A stretch of 64,000 nucleotides of DNA from Centipeda felix (GCF_900186465.1 NZ_LT891959.1:642921-706920), one strand, 5' to 3'. Positions 53,157 through 62,242 are shown, counted from the first letter of the stretch. Notes: generated by a model from the letters alone, not told the origin. A program made the numbers and translations.

Positions 53157-55223
53157 TCATACCTCCCGTATGTGCTCAAACTGCTCGCGATACTGCTGCA
53201 GGAGTGCCGGACGGACAAAATCGAGTGCCGCAGGATCATCGACGGTTGCCAGTGCGGCACGCCGCGCGAGGAGAAGCAAATCCATGTCAGCGAGCACGTC
53301 GGCGATCTTCAAATCGCCCAGCCCATGCTGCATCGCCCCGAAGAACTGCCCCGGGCCACGCAGCCGCAGATCCTCCTCCGCCAGACGAAAGCCGTCGCTC
53401 GTCTCCTCAATCACGCGCAGCCGCTCCGCCCCTGCTACCTGCCGCCCCGCAATGAGGATGCAGTAGGACGCATCACTGCCGCGCCCCACACGGCCACGCA
53501 GCTGATGCAGCTGTGCCAGCCCGAACCGCTCCGCGTGCTCGACCACGAGAACCGTCGCGTTCGGCACATTAACGCCCACCTCGATCACGGTCGTCGCCAC
53601 GAGCAGCTTGATCTCCCCTGCGTAGAAGCCGCGCATCACCGCCTCCTTATCTGCTGCCTTCAGGCGTCCATGGACAAGCCCGCAGCGGATGCCGCAAAAA
53701 GAGCCGCGTGAGAGTTCCGCGTAAACCTCCTCTGCCGACGGCAGATCGCTCTCCTCGTTTGCCTCGATGAGGGGACAGACGACATACGCCTGCCGCCCAC
53801 GCTCGATCTCGCGGCGGACGAAGGCGTAGATCTTCGCCCGCGCCGTCTCATCGCGCAGGAATGTACGGATGGGCTGTCGTCCCGGCGGCAGATGCTCGAT
53901 GCGCGAGACATCCAGATCGCCGTAGACCGTCAGCGTCATCGTCCGCGGGATTGGCGTCGCCGTCATGACGAGGACATCGGGCACGACGCCGCTCTTTTTT
54001 TCGAGCGCGGAGCGCTGTGCCACGCCGAAACGATGCTGCTCATCCGTCACCACGAGTCCGAGGCTGTCAAACGCCACGCCCTCCTGAATCAGCGCGTGCG
54101 TTCCGATGATGATGTCGATCTCATGTGCGGCGAGAGCGGACAGCACCTCCGTATGCTCCTTCTTTGTGAGCCGCCCCGAGAGGAAGCCCACGCGGATGCC
54201 GAGCGGCGTCAGAAGCTCCCGCAGGCCGTCATAGTGCTGGCGCGCAAGAATCTCCGTCGGTGCCATCAGCGCGCCCTGACAGCCGCTCTCCACTGTCTTG
54301 ACGAGGGCAAGGAGCGCAATCGCCGTCTTGCCCGAGCCAACGTCCCCCTGTACGAGGCGGCGCATGGGCAGCGGAGCCTCCATATCGCGCGAGATCTCCG
54401 CCCAGACCTTCTCCTGATCCTCGGTCAGGGCAAAGGGAAGCGCATCGCGTACACGCGCAATGAGCGCACCGTTCGCCCGGTGGGCAATCCCCTCCTCGTG
54501 CTCCGCCGTCTGTTTTTTGAGCGCGAGCAGCCCGCACTGGATGAGGTAGAGCTCCTCAAAGGCGAGCCGCCGCCGTGCCGCTGCGAGCTCCTCCGTATCC
54601 TTTGGAAAGTGAATCTGACGAAATGCCGCTGCGCGCCCAATCAGATGATACTCCGCCCGAATCTGCTCCGGCAGAGTCTCCATCAGCGCCTCGCCCGCAT
54701 GTGCGAGCACATCCGCCGTCATCTGCCGCAGCTGTTTCTGGGTCAGACCCTCCGTCGCCGCATAGACCGGCAGAATACCGAGATGCGCCGTGGCGTCCTC
54801 CTGCGATCCGAGCAAAGCAAAGGATGTGACGGGCGAGAATGCCATCTGCCCGCCTCCGCCATAGGCATAATCCACCTTCCCCGTGAGGAGAATGCGCTGT
54901 CCTGCGCGCAGCTTACCTTTCAAAAAGCGCTGATTGAACCAGACCGCCTGCGCATACCCTGTCCCATCACCAACGAGGGCCGTAAGGACGGTAAAGCCGC
55001 GTCGCCGCGTCTGCCGCTCCACCACCTGCTGAATCACGCCGTGCACGGTCGCGCGCGTCCCTGCCGCGAGATCCATGATGCGCGTGATGCGGCTCTGATC
55101 CTCATAGGCACGCGGATAGAACGTCAGGAGGTCGTACACCGTCCGTACGCCGAGCCGCGCCAAGAGAGCCGCCTTCTTGACGCCGACGCCGCGCACGGCA
55201 TTCACACTGTCCGTCAGATTCAC
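53157..55223 (-). CDS. recG: ATP-dependent DNA helicase RecG
   Basis: The 688-residue branch-migration helicase has the wedge/OB domain (about 1-150), Walker A LVQGDVGSGKTAIA, DEQHRFGVAQRSALEKK, MTATPIPRTMTLTVYGDLD and the TRG region (GRGSDASYCILI...). The start is GTG at 55223 (MNLTDSVNAVRGVGVKKAALL), with GGAGG 6 bases upstream. A longer open frame from 55277 would be read through the pckA terminator hairpin and is unlikely. Confidence 0.95.
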   Translation of the reverse strand: MNLTDSVNAVRGVGVKKAALLARLGVRTVYDLLTFYPRAYEDQSRITRIMDLAAGTRATVHGVIQQVVERQTRRRGFTVLTALVGDGTGYAQAVWFNQRFLKGKLRAGQRILLTGKVDYAYGGGGQMAFSPVTSFALLGSQEDATAHLGILPVYAATEGLTQKQLRQMTADVLAHAGEALMETLPEQIRAEYHLIGRAAAFRQIHFPKDTEELAAARRRLAFEELYLIQCGLLALKKQTAEHEEGIAHRANGALIARVRDALPFALTEDQEKVWAEISRDMEAPLPMRRLVQGDVGSGKTAIALLALVKTVESGCQGALMAPTEILARQHYDGLRELLTPLGIRVGFLSGRLTKKEHTEVLSALAAHEIDIIIGTHALIQEGVAFDSLGLVVTDEQHRFGVAQRSALEKKSGVVPDVLVMTATPIPRTMTLTVYGDLDVSRIEHLPPGRQPIRTFLRDETARAKIYAFVRREIERGRQAYVVCPLIEANEESDLPSAEEVYAELSRGSFCGIRCGLVHGRLKAADKEAVMRGFYAGEIKLLVATTVIEVGVNVPNATVLVVEHAERFGLAQLHQLRGRVGRGSDASYCILIAGRQVAGAERLRVIEETSDGFRLAEEDLRLRGPGQFFGAMQHGLGDLKIADVLADMDLLLLARRAALATVDDPAALDFVRPALLQQYREQFEHIREV

Positions 55224-55242
55224 GCGCTTCCTCCATTCTTTC

Positions 55243-55273
55243 AAAAAAGGCTGCCGCATTTCTGCGGCAGCCT
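55243..55273 (-). terminator. pckA terminator
   Basis: On the minus strand AGGCTGCCGC pairs with GCGGCAGCCT over a 6-base loop and is followed by TTTTTT, 22 bases after the pckA stop and 20 bases before the recG start. Confidence 0.9.
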
Positions 55274-55294
55274 CCATTTATATCTAAGAAATCA

Positions 55295-56914
55295 TCAGAG
55301 CTGAGGGCCTGCGGCGACAAGCGCATCTGCGTCCTCGTTGCCTGCATACTTGTCAAAGTTCTTGATGAAGCGTGCGGCCAGATCCTTTGCCTTCTCATCC
55401 CACTCCACGCGGCTTGCATAGGTGTCGCGCGGGTCGAGAATCTTCGGATCGACGCCCGGCAGCTCCGTCGGGATCTCGAAGTCGAAGTACGGGAGCTTCT
55501 TCGTCGGCGCACTGTCAATCGCACCGTTCTGGATTGCGTGGATGATGCCGCGCGTATCCTGAATGGAGATGCGCTTGCCCGTACCGTTCCACCCCGTATT
55601 GACGAGGTAAGCACACGAGCCGTGCTCCTGCATCTTGCGGACGAGCTCATGCGCATACTTTGCCGGATGGAGTTCGAGGAACGCCTGTCCAAAGCACGCG
55701 GAGAACGTCGGGGTCGGCTCGGTGATGCCGCGCTCCGTGCCCGCGAGTTTCGACGTGAAGCCCGAGAGGAAGTAGTACTTCGTCTGCTCCGGCGTCAGGA
55801 TCGAGACGGGCGGCAGCACGCCGAATGCGTCGGCAGAGAGGAAGATGACGTGCTTTGCATGAGGACCCGCTGACTTCTTCGCGACCTTGCCCAGCACGAT
55901 GTGCTCGATGTGATCAATCGGATAGGAGACGCGCGTATTCTCGGTCACGGTCTTATCCGCAAAGTCCACATGTCCAGCGAGATCAACCGTCACATTCTCA
56001 AGAAGAGCGTTGCGGCGGATGGCGTTGTAGATGTCCGGCTCTGCCTTGGGATCAAGGTTGATGACCTTTGCATAGCAGCCGCCCTCATAGTTGAAGATTC
56101 CCTCATCATCCCAGCCATGCTCATCATCGCCAATCAGCAGGCACTCGGGATCCGTCGAGAGCGTCGTCTTGCCTGTACCGGAGAGGCCGAAGAACAGCGT
56201 CGTATTCTCGCCATTCATATCCGTATTTGCCGAGCAGTGCATGGAGGCGATGCCCTTCAGCGGGAGATAGTAGTTCATCATCGAGAACATACCCTTTTTC
56301 ATCTCGCCGCCATACCACGTATTGACGATGATCTGCTCACGGCTCGTGAGGTTGAACATGACCGCCGTCTCGGAGTTCAGGCCAAGATCGCCGAAGTGCA
56401 TGACGCGCGCCTTTGCCGCATTGTAGACCACGAAATCGGGCTTGAATTTCTCGAGCTCCTCTGCCGTCGGACGAATGAACATATTCGTCACGAAATGCGC
56501 CTGCCAAGGCACTTCGACGATGAAGCGGACGGCCATGCGGGTATTTTCGTTGGCACCACAGAACGCATCAACAACGAAAAGGCGCTTGTTGCAGAGTTCG
56601 CGGATGGCAATTTCACGAACAGAGTTCCACGCTTTCTGTGAGGCGCGATGGTTGTCGTTCTTGTAGGCGTCGGATGTCCACCACACTGTATCGTGCGATG
56701 TCTCGTCATCCACGATGTATTTGTCCTTCGGCGAACGTCCCGTATAGATGCCCGTCATGACGTTGACGGCATCCTTCATATTCGTGACCTGTCCGCGCTC
56801 ATAGCCCTCGAGATCAGGGCGCAGTTCCTCGCGGAACAGCTGATCGTAGTCTGGATTGTGGACAATCTCCGTCGTCCCCGTGATACCATATTGTGTCAGA
56901 TCAATTGTTGCCAT
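55295..56914 (-). CDS. pckA: Phosphoenolpyruvate carboxykinase (ATP)
   Basis: The 539-residue enzyme converts oxaloacetate and ATP to PEP and CO2, or runs in reverse in fermenting succinate/propionate formers. It has [20 protein letters not shown], the kinase-1a P-loop [38 protein letters not shown] (metal Asp), [12 protein letters not shown] and [12 protein letters not shown]. The start at 56914 ([10 protein letters not shown]) has GAGGT upstream; the longer open frame to 57127 would cross a MITE-like element and has no site. Confidence 0.97.
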   Translation of the reverse strand: MATIDLTQYGITGTTEIVHNPDYDQLFREELRPDLEGYERGQVTNMKDAVNVMTGIYTGRSPKDKYIVDDETSHDTVWWTSDAYKNDNHRASQKAWNSVREIAIRELCNKRLFVVDAFCGANENTRMAVRFIVEVPWQAHFVTNMFIRPTAEELEKFKPDFVVYNAAKARVMHFGDLGLNSETAVMFNLTSREQIIVNTWYGGEMKKGMFSMMNYYLPLKGIASMHCSANTDMNGENTTLFFGLSGTGKTTLSTDPECLLIGDDEHGWDDEGIFNYEGGCYAKVINLDPKAEPDIYNAIRRNALLENVTVDLAGHVDFADKTVTENTRVSYPIDHIEHIVLGKVAKKSAGPHAKHVIFLSADAFGVLPPVSILTPEQTKYYFLSGFTSKLAGTERGITEPTPTFSACFGQAFLELHPAKYAHELVRKMQEHGSCAYLVNTGWNGTGKRISIQDTRGIIHAIQNGAIDSAPTKKLPYFDFEIPTELPGVDPKILDPRDTYASRVEWDEKAKDLAARFIKNFDKYAGNEDADALVAAGPQL

Positions 56915-57047
56915 AGTTACCTCTTCCTTCCAAAAGATTGGCGTCATGGATGCGGGATGAGTGATTTTTTCTCTCATCTCACACTCTGTCACAATTCTAC
57001 ATAAATACGAAAAACCCTCTTTTATTGTGAAAAAATTCCGCGATTCA

Positions 57048-57208
57048 AGGAATCGCTGATAAAACAGTCCCTTGGATTGGTGCAGATTTTTTGTCCTGTC
57101 AAGAAGACAAACCGGACGCATAGCCAAAGCTATGTGGAGGATTCTAGGGCACAGACAGGGCGAAAAAGATATACTAAGACGGCGGTGCTGAGTTTATCAG
57201 TGCTTCCT
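57048..57208. mobile_element. MITE-like element, copy 2
   Basis: 161 bases with inverted ends (AGGAATCGCTGATAAAA at 57048; TTTATCAGTGCTTCCT to 57208) flanked by CA on both sides. The right-hand T with its flanking CA reads TGA on the minus strand and is the stop codon of thrC. The interior is related to copy 3 in the reverse orientation: shared CCGTCTT, CTTTTTCGCCC, ATCCTCCACA and GCGTCCGGTTT. A central hairpin CATAGC/GCTATG differs from that of copy 3 but still pairs. No coding capacity. Confidence 0.82.
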
Positions 57209-58692
57209 CAAACTCTACGTGCAAAGTCCAGCACGGTGTCGCGCATCCCGTCCTTTTCGCAGACCTCCTCATGACGGACAGGTGCCGTACGCAGTGCGGC
57301 AAGGCGCGGCGGAATCGGCATACCGCTGTGCTCATGCAGGCACTCCATCTGAGCGAAGTCATCCCGTGTCTCTACATCCGCACCGATCGCATGCAGGACA
57401 CTCGTGCCGAATTTATATGGGCTTGCGGTGGAGAGCACGATCATCGGGCGCAGATCGCCCGTCTCACGGCGATAGCTCTCTGCCGTACGATAGGCAACCG
57501 CTGTGTGCGGGTCAAGTGTATACCGCGTATGCTCGTAGATCTGACGTATCTCCTCTGTCGTCTCTCCATCGTCTGCAAATCCCGCCCAGAAATTCTCGTG
57601 AAGCGCAGGAAGAATCATGCTCGCGTCGTACACGCTCTCCTCCGCGAGCGACCTCATCCACGCGGCGACCTGCGCCGTGTCCTCTGTCAGATGATAGAGC
57701 AGGCGCTCGAGATTGCTCGATATGAGGATGTCCATAGACGGCGACATCGTCTGATGGAAGGGGCGGCGGCGATCATAGATGCCGCGACGCAGGAAATCCG
57801 TGAGCACATTGTTCTCGTTTGATGCACAGACGAGTTTGCCCACGGGCAGTCCCATGCGCTTTGCATAGTAACCTGCGAGGATGTTGCCGAAGTTCCCCGT
57901 CGGCACGGTGAAGTTCACAGCATCGCCTGCCTGAATCTTCTGCGCCGCGAGGAGATCGGCGTAGGCGCTAAAGTAGTAGACGATCTGCGGCACGAGCCGC
58001 CCCCAGTTGATAGAATTCGCTGAGGAGAGCTTGGTATGGGCGGCGGCGAGCTCCGCTGCCATCGCCGCATCGCCGAAGATCTCCTTCACGCCGCGCTGGG
58101 CATCGTCAAAGTTGCCGCGCACGGCCATGACGCGGACATTGTCTCCCGCCTGCGTCACCATCTGAAGTCGCTGGATGGGGCTGACGCCGCCGTCGGGGTA
58201 GAACACCATGATGCGGATTTCCTCGGCATCAGCAAAACCTTCGAGTGCCGCCTTGCCCGTATCGCCCGAGGTGGCGACAAGGATGAGAATCGTGTCCTTC
58301 TCTCCCTGTTTCACGCGCGCCGTGCTCATCAGCTGCGGGAGAAGCTGGAGTGCCATGTCCTTGAAGGCGCTCGTCGGGCCATGCCAGAGTTCGAGCACCT
58401 CGAGATCTCCGACCGACGTCACAGGGGCACGGCGCACATCGTCAAATGTCTGCCCATAGGCGCGGCGCACGCAGCCCTCGATTTCCTTCTCCGTATAGTC
58501 TGTCAAAAAAAGGCGCAGGATGTGTACGGCACGCTCCTCGTATGAGAGGCTCGCCAGTTCCTCGATGGCGGAAAGCGGCATCTGCGGGAATGACGCAGGC
58601 ACAAACAGCCCGCCGTCCGAGGCAAGCCCCTTGAGAATCGCCGCAGCAGAGGAAACACGCTCCGCGCCTCCGCGCGTGCTGAAGTAATCCAT
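57208..58692 (-). CDS. thrC: Threonine synthase
   Basis: The 494-residue PLP enzyme (fold type II, long form) has FKDMALQLL with the PLP Lys (LWHGPTSAFKDMALQ), VATSGDTGKAALEGFAD, SSANSINWGRLVPQIVYYFSAY and VPTGNFGNILAGYYAKRMGLP. It makes threonine from phosphohomoserine. The inner ATG at 58692 (MDYFSTRGG) has AAGGA 8 bases upstream. Its TGA stop lies at the border of MITE-like copy 2, so the last residues (FARRV) may be those of an older, possibly longer end. Confidence 0.96.
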   Translation of the reverse strand: MDYFSTRGGAERVSSAAAILKGLASDGGLFVPASFPQMPLSAIEELASLSYEERAVHILRLFLTDYTEKEIEGCVRRAYGQTFDDVRRAPVTSVGDLEVLELWHGPTSAFKDMALQLLPQLMSTARVKQGEKDTILILVATSGDTGKAALEGFADAEEIRIMVFYPDGGVSPIQRLQMVTQAGDNVRVMAVRGNFDDAQRGVKEIFGDAAMAAELAAAHTKLSSANSINWGRLVPQIVYYFSAYADLLAAQKIQAGDAVNFTVPTGNFGNILAGYYAKRMGLPVGKLVCASNENNVLTDFLRRGIYDRRRPFHQTMSPSMDILISSNLERLLYHLTEDTAQVAAWMRSLAEESVYDASMILPALHENFWAGFADDGETTEEIRQIYEHTRYTLDPHTAVAYRTAESYRRETGDLRPMIVLSTASPYKFGTSVLHAIGADVETRDDFAQMECLHEHSGMPIPPRLAALRTAPVRHEEVCEKDGMRDTVLDFARRV

Positions 58693-58773
58693 TGTATACA
58701 TCCTTTCATTTGGGCATTGCCCTGCATCTGTGCTATACTATGATTCGTGTTTTGGGCGATGTTGTCGTGCTTA

Positions 58774-58936
58774 GGGAAGCACTGATAAATTCGGTACAAC
58801 CATCTTGACGCATCTTTTTTGCCCGCACTTCGGCGGAAAATCCTCCACAGAGCACCACTCTGCGTCCGGTTTTCCACCTCGTTCGGACGAAAAAATCTAC
58901 GCCAATCTGGCAGACCTCATTTTATCAGTGATTCCT
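58774..58936. mobile_element. MITE-like element, copy 3 (best preserved)
   Basis: 163 bases with inverted ends (GGGAAGCACTGATAAA at the left; TTTATCAGTGATTCCT at the right) flanked by TA on both sides. The right-hand T with the flanking TA reads TAA on the minus strand and is the stop codon of ybaK. A central hairpin CAGAG-CACCA-CTCTG matches in place the CATAGC/GCTATG hairpin of copy 2. No coding capacity. Confidence 0.85.
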
Positions 58937-59421
58937 TAGCGTGCGAGATGTGCCGTCTGTGCCTCGGCCGCACGAATGAGATCGGCGGGCAGGAGCGAGA
59001 GCTGCTCGCCACGCCGCCCCGCGCTCACACAAATGCGCTCCTGCTGCATCATGCTGTCATCGCAGTAGACGGGATAGCTTTTCTTCGCGCCGAGCGGAGA
59101 ACATCCGCCGCGCACGTAGCCCGTGAGGTCAAAGACTTCCTTCAGATGCACCATCTCCGCGCGCTTGTTGCCGCTTGCGGCGGCGGCAGCCTTCAGGTCA
59201 AGCTCCCCCGCGCCCGGGATGACCGCCATGAACACGCCCATGCGGTCACCGCGCACCACGAGCGTCTTATAGATGCGCTCGGGCGGGATGCCTGTCACCT
59301 CCGCGACGTGATTCGCCGAGAGATCGTTCTCATCGACGGGATAGGTCAGCAGGTCATAGTCGATGCCGAGCCTGTCCAGAATCCGTGCCGCATTCGTCTT
59401 TTGCACTTTCTTTTTTGCCAT
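58936..59421 (-). CDS. ybaK: Cys-tRNA(Pro)/aminoacyl-tRNA deacylase, YbaK/EbsC family
   Basis: The 161-residue protein hydrolyses mischarged aminoacyl-tRNA. It has the YbaK pattern IYKTLVVRGDRMGVFMAVIPGAGELDLKAAAAASGNKRAEMV, YVRGGCSPLGAKKSYPVYCDDS and RGEQLSLLPADLI. The start at 59421 (MAKKKVQKTN) has GGTGAG upstream; GTG at 59430 is an alternative. Its TAA stop comes from the border of MITE-like copy 3. It is divergent from nadE. Confidence 0.93.
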   Translation of the reverse strand: MAKKKVQKTNAARILDRLGIDYDLLTYPVDENDLSANHVAEVTGIPPERIYKTLVVRGDRMGVFMAVIPGAGELDLKAAAAASGNKRAEMVHLKEVFDLTGYVRGGCSPLGAKKSYPVYCDDSMMQQERICVSAGRRGEQLSLLPADLIRAAEAQTAHLAR

Positions 59422-59486
59422 TTCACTCACCGTGTCTGATTATACCATTGTGGGGGAAGAAAAATCAATTTGAAAGGAAGAATCCA

Positions 59487-61154
59487 ATGAAAATTGCACT
59501 GATCTCAATGGAGATTATCCCCGGCCGCCCGGATCTCAACGCCGTGGCCATGGCGGAACGCATCCGTGAGGCGAAGGACGCACACGCTGAGCTCGCCCTC
59601 TTCCCTGCGCTCAGCCTCTCAGGCCTCTTTCTCGGCAGTGTATGGAAGCAGCCGTCCTTCGTGCGTGACTGCACGGCCTACGCCGAGGAGATCGCCGCTG
59701 CAGCGGACGGCATCACCGTCATTTTCGGCAATGTCGCTGCTGGCGGAGAGGGCTGCTGCGGGCTCTCGCGCACCCTCCTGCACGCACGCGACGGCGTCCT
59801 GCGCGAGGTTGCACGCCGTCCGCTCCACGGTGCGGGCACGCGTTTCTCCCCGCTCCTCTATGATCTGCCGGGAGAGCATGTGATCCTCGCCGCCGACGCC
59901 AGTCCCTTCCCGCTCTGCTTTGAGGCACGCACCCTCGCCAAGACGGCACAGGAACAGCGTGCTGTGCTCCTCTACGTCAACACGCTCGGCCTTCAGGACA
60001 AGGGCAAGACCGTCTACACCTTTGCGGGCAGTGCACAGGCATTCCGCGCGGACGGTGCGCGTGCCCTCATCACGCCCGCCTACAAGGACGGCATGACCAT
60101 CGTCGACACGGCAGTACTCCCCGCCCCTGCCGACAGACCCGCAGAGCCTGCCATTGCGCCCATCTACCGCACGCTCCGCTACGCCGTACGGAAATTCCTC
60201 GCGCGCATCTACATGAAGCGCGTCGTCATTGGTATCTCAGGCGGCATCGACTCCGCTGTTTCCGCCGCACTCTACGTCGATGCCATCGGCGCGGAGAACG
60301 TCCTGCTTGTCAACATGCCGAGCAAGTTCAACTCCGCGACGACGAAAGGGCTTGCCGCCCAGCTCGCAAAGAATCTTGGCTGTCGCCACATGATCGTCCC
60401 CATCGAGGAGAGCATCTCATACACGGCAAAACAGCTCAGCGAGATCCCCATCGAGGGGGCAGCTGCGGCTCCCGGTGAACATCTGACGATCTCCTCCTTC
60501 GTCCGTGAGAATATGCAGGCACGCAACCGCAGCGGTCGTGTCCTCGGGACGATCGCCGCCGCATGGGGCGCCGGCTTTACCTGCAACGGGAACAAGGCGG
60601 AGACCACCGTCGGCTATGCGACCCTCTACGGTGACCTCGCGGGCTTCCTCTGTGCGCTCGCCGATCTCTGGAAATATCAGGTCTATGACCTCGCACGCTA
60701 CCTGAACGAACACGTCTACGGACGCGAGACCATCCCACAGGGCATCATCGACATCGTGCCGAGTGCGGAGCTCTCCGACGCGCAAAACGTGGACGAGGGC
60801 AAGGGCGACCCCATCCACTATCCGTATCACGACTACCTCTTCCGTGCCTTCGTCGAGGCGGATCGGAATCCCGAGGACATCCTCACACACTATGCGGACG
60901 ACGACCTCGAGGCCTATATTGGCTGCGAAAAGGGACTCGTCAAGACCTACTTCCCCACGGCAGAGGACTTCATCGCCGACCTCGAACGCTGGTGGAGGCT
61001 CTATACGGGCATGGCAGTCGCAAAGCGCATCCAGTCACCGCCGCTGCTGTCCGTCAGCGGGCGTGCCTACGGCAGTGACCATCCCGAGTCCCAGATTGGC
61101 GCGTACGAGACGATTCGCTACCGCGCACTCAAAGAGAAACTGCTCCAGAAATAA
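59487..61154 (+). CDS. nadE: NAD synthetase with a degenerate nitrilase-type glutaminase domain
   Basis: The 555-residue protein has the two-domain architecture of glutamine-dependent NAD synthetases. The C-terminal synthetase (about 235-555) is intact: VVIGISGGIDSAVSAALYVDA (ATP loop), GFTCNGNKAETTVGYATLYGD, PSAELSDAQ. The N-terminal nitrilase-like domain (about 1-230) lacks the E-K-C triad: LFPALSLSG has Ala41 for the Glu, the Lys region reads ARRPLHGAGTRF, and the Cys region reads VILAADASP with Ala135-Ala136 for CE. It may use free ammonia. An AAGGAAG site precedes the ATG; the upstream frame is noncoding. Confidence 0.93.
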   Translation: MKIALISMEIIPGRPDLNAVAMAERIREAKDAHAELALFPALSLSGLFLGSVWKQPSFVRDCTAYAEEIAAAADGITVIFGNVAAGGEGCCGLSRTLLHARDGVLREVARRPLHGAGTRFSPLLYDLPGEHVILAADASPFPLCFEARTLAKTAQEQRAVLLYVNTLGLQDKGKTVYTFAGSAQAFRADGARALITPAYKDGMTIVDTAVLPAPADRPAEPAIAPIYRTLRYAVRKFLARIYMKRVVIGISGGIDSAVSAALYVDAIGAENVLLVNMPSKFNSATTKGLAAQLAKNLGCRHMIVPIEESISYTAKQLSEIPIEGAAAAPGEHLTISSFVRENMQARNRSGRVLGTIAAAWGAGFTCNGNKAETTVGYATLYGDLAGFLCALADLWKYQVYDLARYLNEHVYGRETIPQGIIDIVPSAELSDAQNVDEGKGDPIHYPYHDYLFRAFVEADRNPEDILTHYADDDLEAYIGCEKGLVKTYFPTAEDFIADLERWWRLYTGMAVAKRIQSPPLLSVSGRAYGSDHPESQIGAYETIRYRALKEKLLQK

Positions 61155-61171
61155 AACAAAACGGATCTTAT

Positions 61172-61202
61172 CGCCCCTGTGAATTTTCACGGGGCGTTTT
61201 TT
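61172..61202 (+). terminator. nadE terminator
   Basis: CGCCCCTGTGA pairs with TCACGGGGCG (one bulge) and is followed by TTTTTT, 17 bases after the stop. Confidence 0.85.
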
Positions 61203-61220
61203 CATAAAACAATTTTGAAT

Positions 61221-61235
61221 TGAGAAATTTTCTCA
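61221..61235. promoter_or_regulatory. Fur-family box of the metal ABC operon
   Basis: TGAGAAATTTTCTCA is a perfect 7-1-7 inverted repeat of the Fur/Zur/PerR type. It touches the -35 of the promoter that follows, so a metal-loaded repressor would block it. Which Fur-family member binds cannot be told. Confidence 0.7.
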
Positions 61236-61264
61236 TTTACAAGATTCAATTTTTGTGCTATTCT
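61236..61264 (+). promoter_or_regulatory. Metal ABC operon promoter
   Basis: TTTACA (61236-61241) and TATTCT (61259-61264) are 17 bases apart, with a TG extension before the -10. The predicted start near 61271 leaves a 21-base leader with GAAAGGA. Confidence 0.6.
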
Positions 61265-61291
61265 CAATACAAATGAAAGGATGGTGCAAAT

Positions 61292-62242
61292 ATGCACGCA
61301 AAAAAATTATTCCCACGATTCCTGCTCACCCTCGCACTCGCCATGATGGCACTGGTCGCCGTCGGCTGCGGCGGAGGAGGCACAGGCGGCGACAAGGCAG
61401 CCGACACGAAGAAAACCGTGACGGTCACAACCTCATTTTTACAGGATATGACAAAGCAGCTCGCGGGCGACTATGTGAACATCGAGCTGATTATCCCCGC
61501 AGGTGAGGATCCGCACCTCTACGTCGCGCAGCCCGCCGACCTTGAGAAGATCAAGAAGGCGGATCTCCTCCTCTACCACGGCCTGCACTTCGAGGGCAAG
61601 ATGGCAGAGGTGCTTGAGAAGAAAGGCGTCGCGGTCACGAAGAACTTTGCGGACGCGAACATCAACTACATGGAGGAGGACGGCAAGAAGATCGTCGATC
61701 CGCATTTCTGGTTTGATGTCGCGCTCTACAAGCAGGCGACGGAGGAGGCGGCAGCGCAGCTCATCAACCTGCTCCCCACGCATGAAAAGGAGATTCAGGA
61801 GAATCTGAAGAAGTATCTTGCAGACCTCGACGCGCTTGATGCCGAGATCACACAGAAGATCGCACAGATTCCCGAGGGGCAGCGCAATCTCGTCACGCCG
61901 CACGATGCGTTCAACTACTTCTCCCACCGCTACCACGTGAATGTCATCGCGCCGCAGGGGGTCAGCACGGACTCCGAGGTTGCGAATGCCGACATCGAGA
62001 AGACGGCAAATTACATTGTCGAGCACAAGGTCAAGGCGGTATTCGCCGAGAGTACGACGAACCCCGAGCGCATGAAGAAGCTGCAGGAGGTCTGCAGGAC
62101 GAAGGGCTTCGACGTGGAGATCGTTGGCGGTGAGGGCAATGAGCTCTTCTCGGATTCTCTTGCACCCGAGGGCCAGAAGGGCGATACCTATATCACGATG
62201 TACCGCAGCAACATCGATCTGATTGTTTCACATTTGAAGTAG
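61292..62242 (+). CDS. Zinc/manganese ABC transporter substrate-binding lipoprotein
   Basis: The 316-residue protein has a lipoprotein signal (LFPRFLLTLALAMMALVAVGC, Cys at about 28) and a cluster A-I (TroA/ZnuA) fold. Ligand candidates are His in EDPHLY, His in VDPHFWFD, His in VTPHDAFNYF and Asp in ELFSDSL. No His-rich loop is present, which is more like manganese/iron-type proteins than ZnuA, but the metal is uncertain. It is the first gene of a three-gene operon; 247 bases with a structured repeat separate it from the ATPase gene. Confidence 0.92.
   Translation: MHAKKLFPRFLLTLALAMMALVAVGCGGGGTGGDKAADTKKTVTVTTSFLQDMTKQLAGDYVNIELIIPAGEDPHLYVAQPADLEKIKKADLLLYHGLHFEGKMAEVLEKKGVAVTKNFADANINYMEEDGKKIVDPHFWFDVALYKQATEEAAAQLINLLPTHEKEIQENLKKYLADLDALDAEITQKIAQIPEGQRNLVTPHDAFNYFSHRYHVNVIAPQGVSTDSEVANADIEKTANYIVEHKVKAVFAESTTNPERMKKLQEVCRTKGFDVEIVGGEGNELFSDSLAPEGQKGDTYITMYRSNIDLIVSHLK

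Noticed and set aside
55224-55277. N-terminal extension of RecG to an ATG at 55277
   Set aside because: It would be encoded by the pckA terminator hairpin; GTG at 55223 has a proper site.
53892-55304. Long plus-strand frame opposite recG, and similar long antisense frames opposite uvrA, leuS, murC-ddl and murE
   Set aside because: Typical of GC-rich DNA with strong third-position bias; products have no recognisable domain and the opposite strand holds well-known genes.
57077-57274. Short plus-strand frame through MITE-like copy 2
   Set aside because: It crosses the element border into the antisense of thrC and has no site; the element has no coding capacity.
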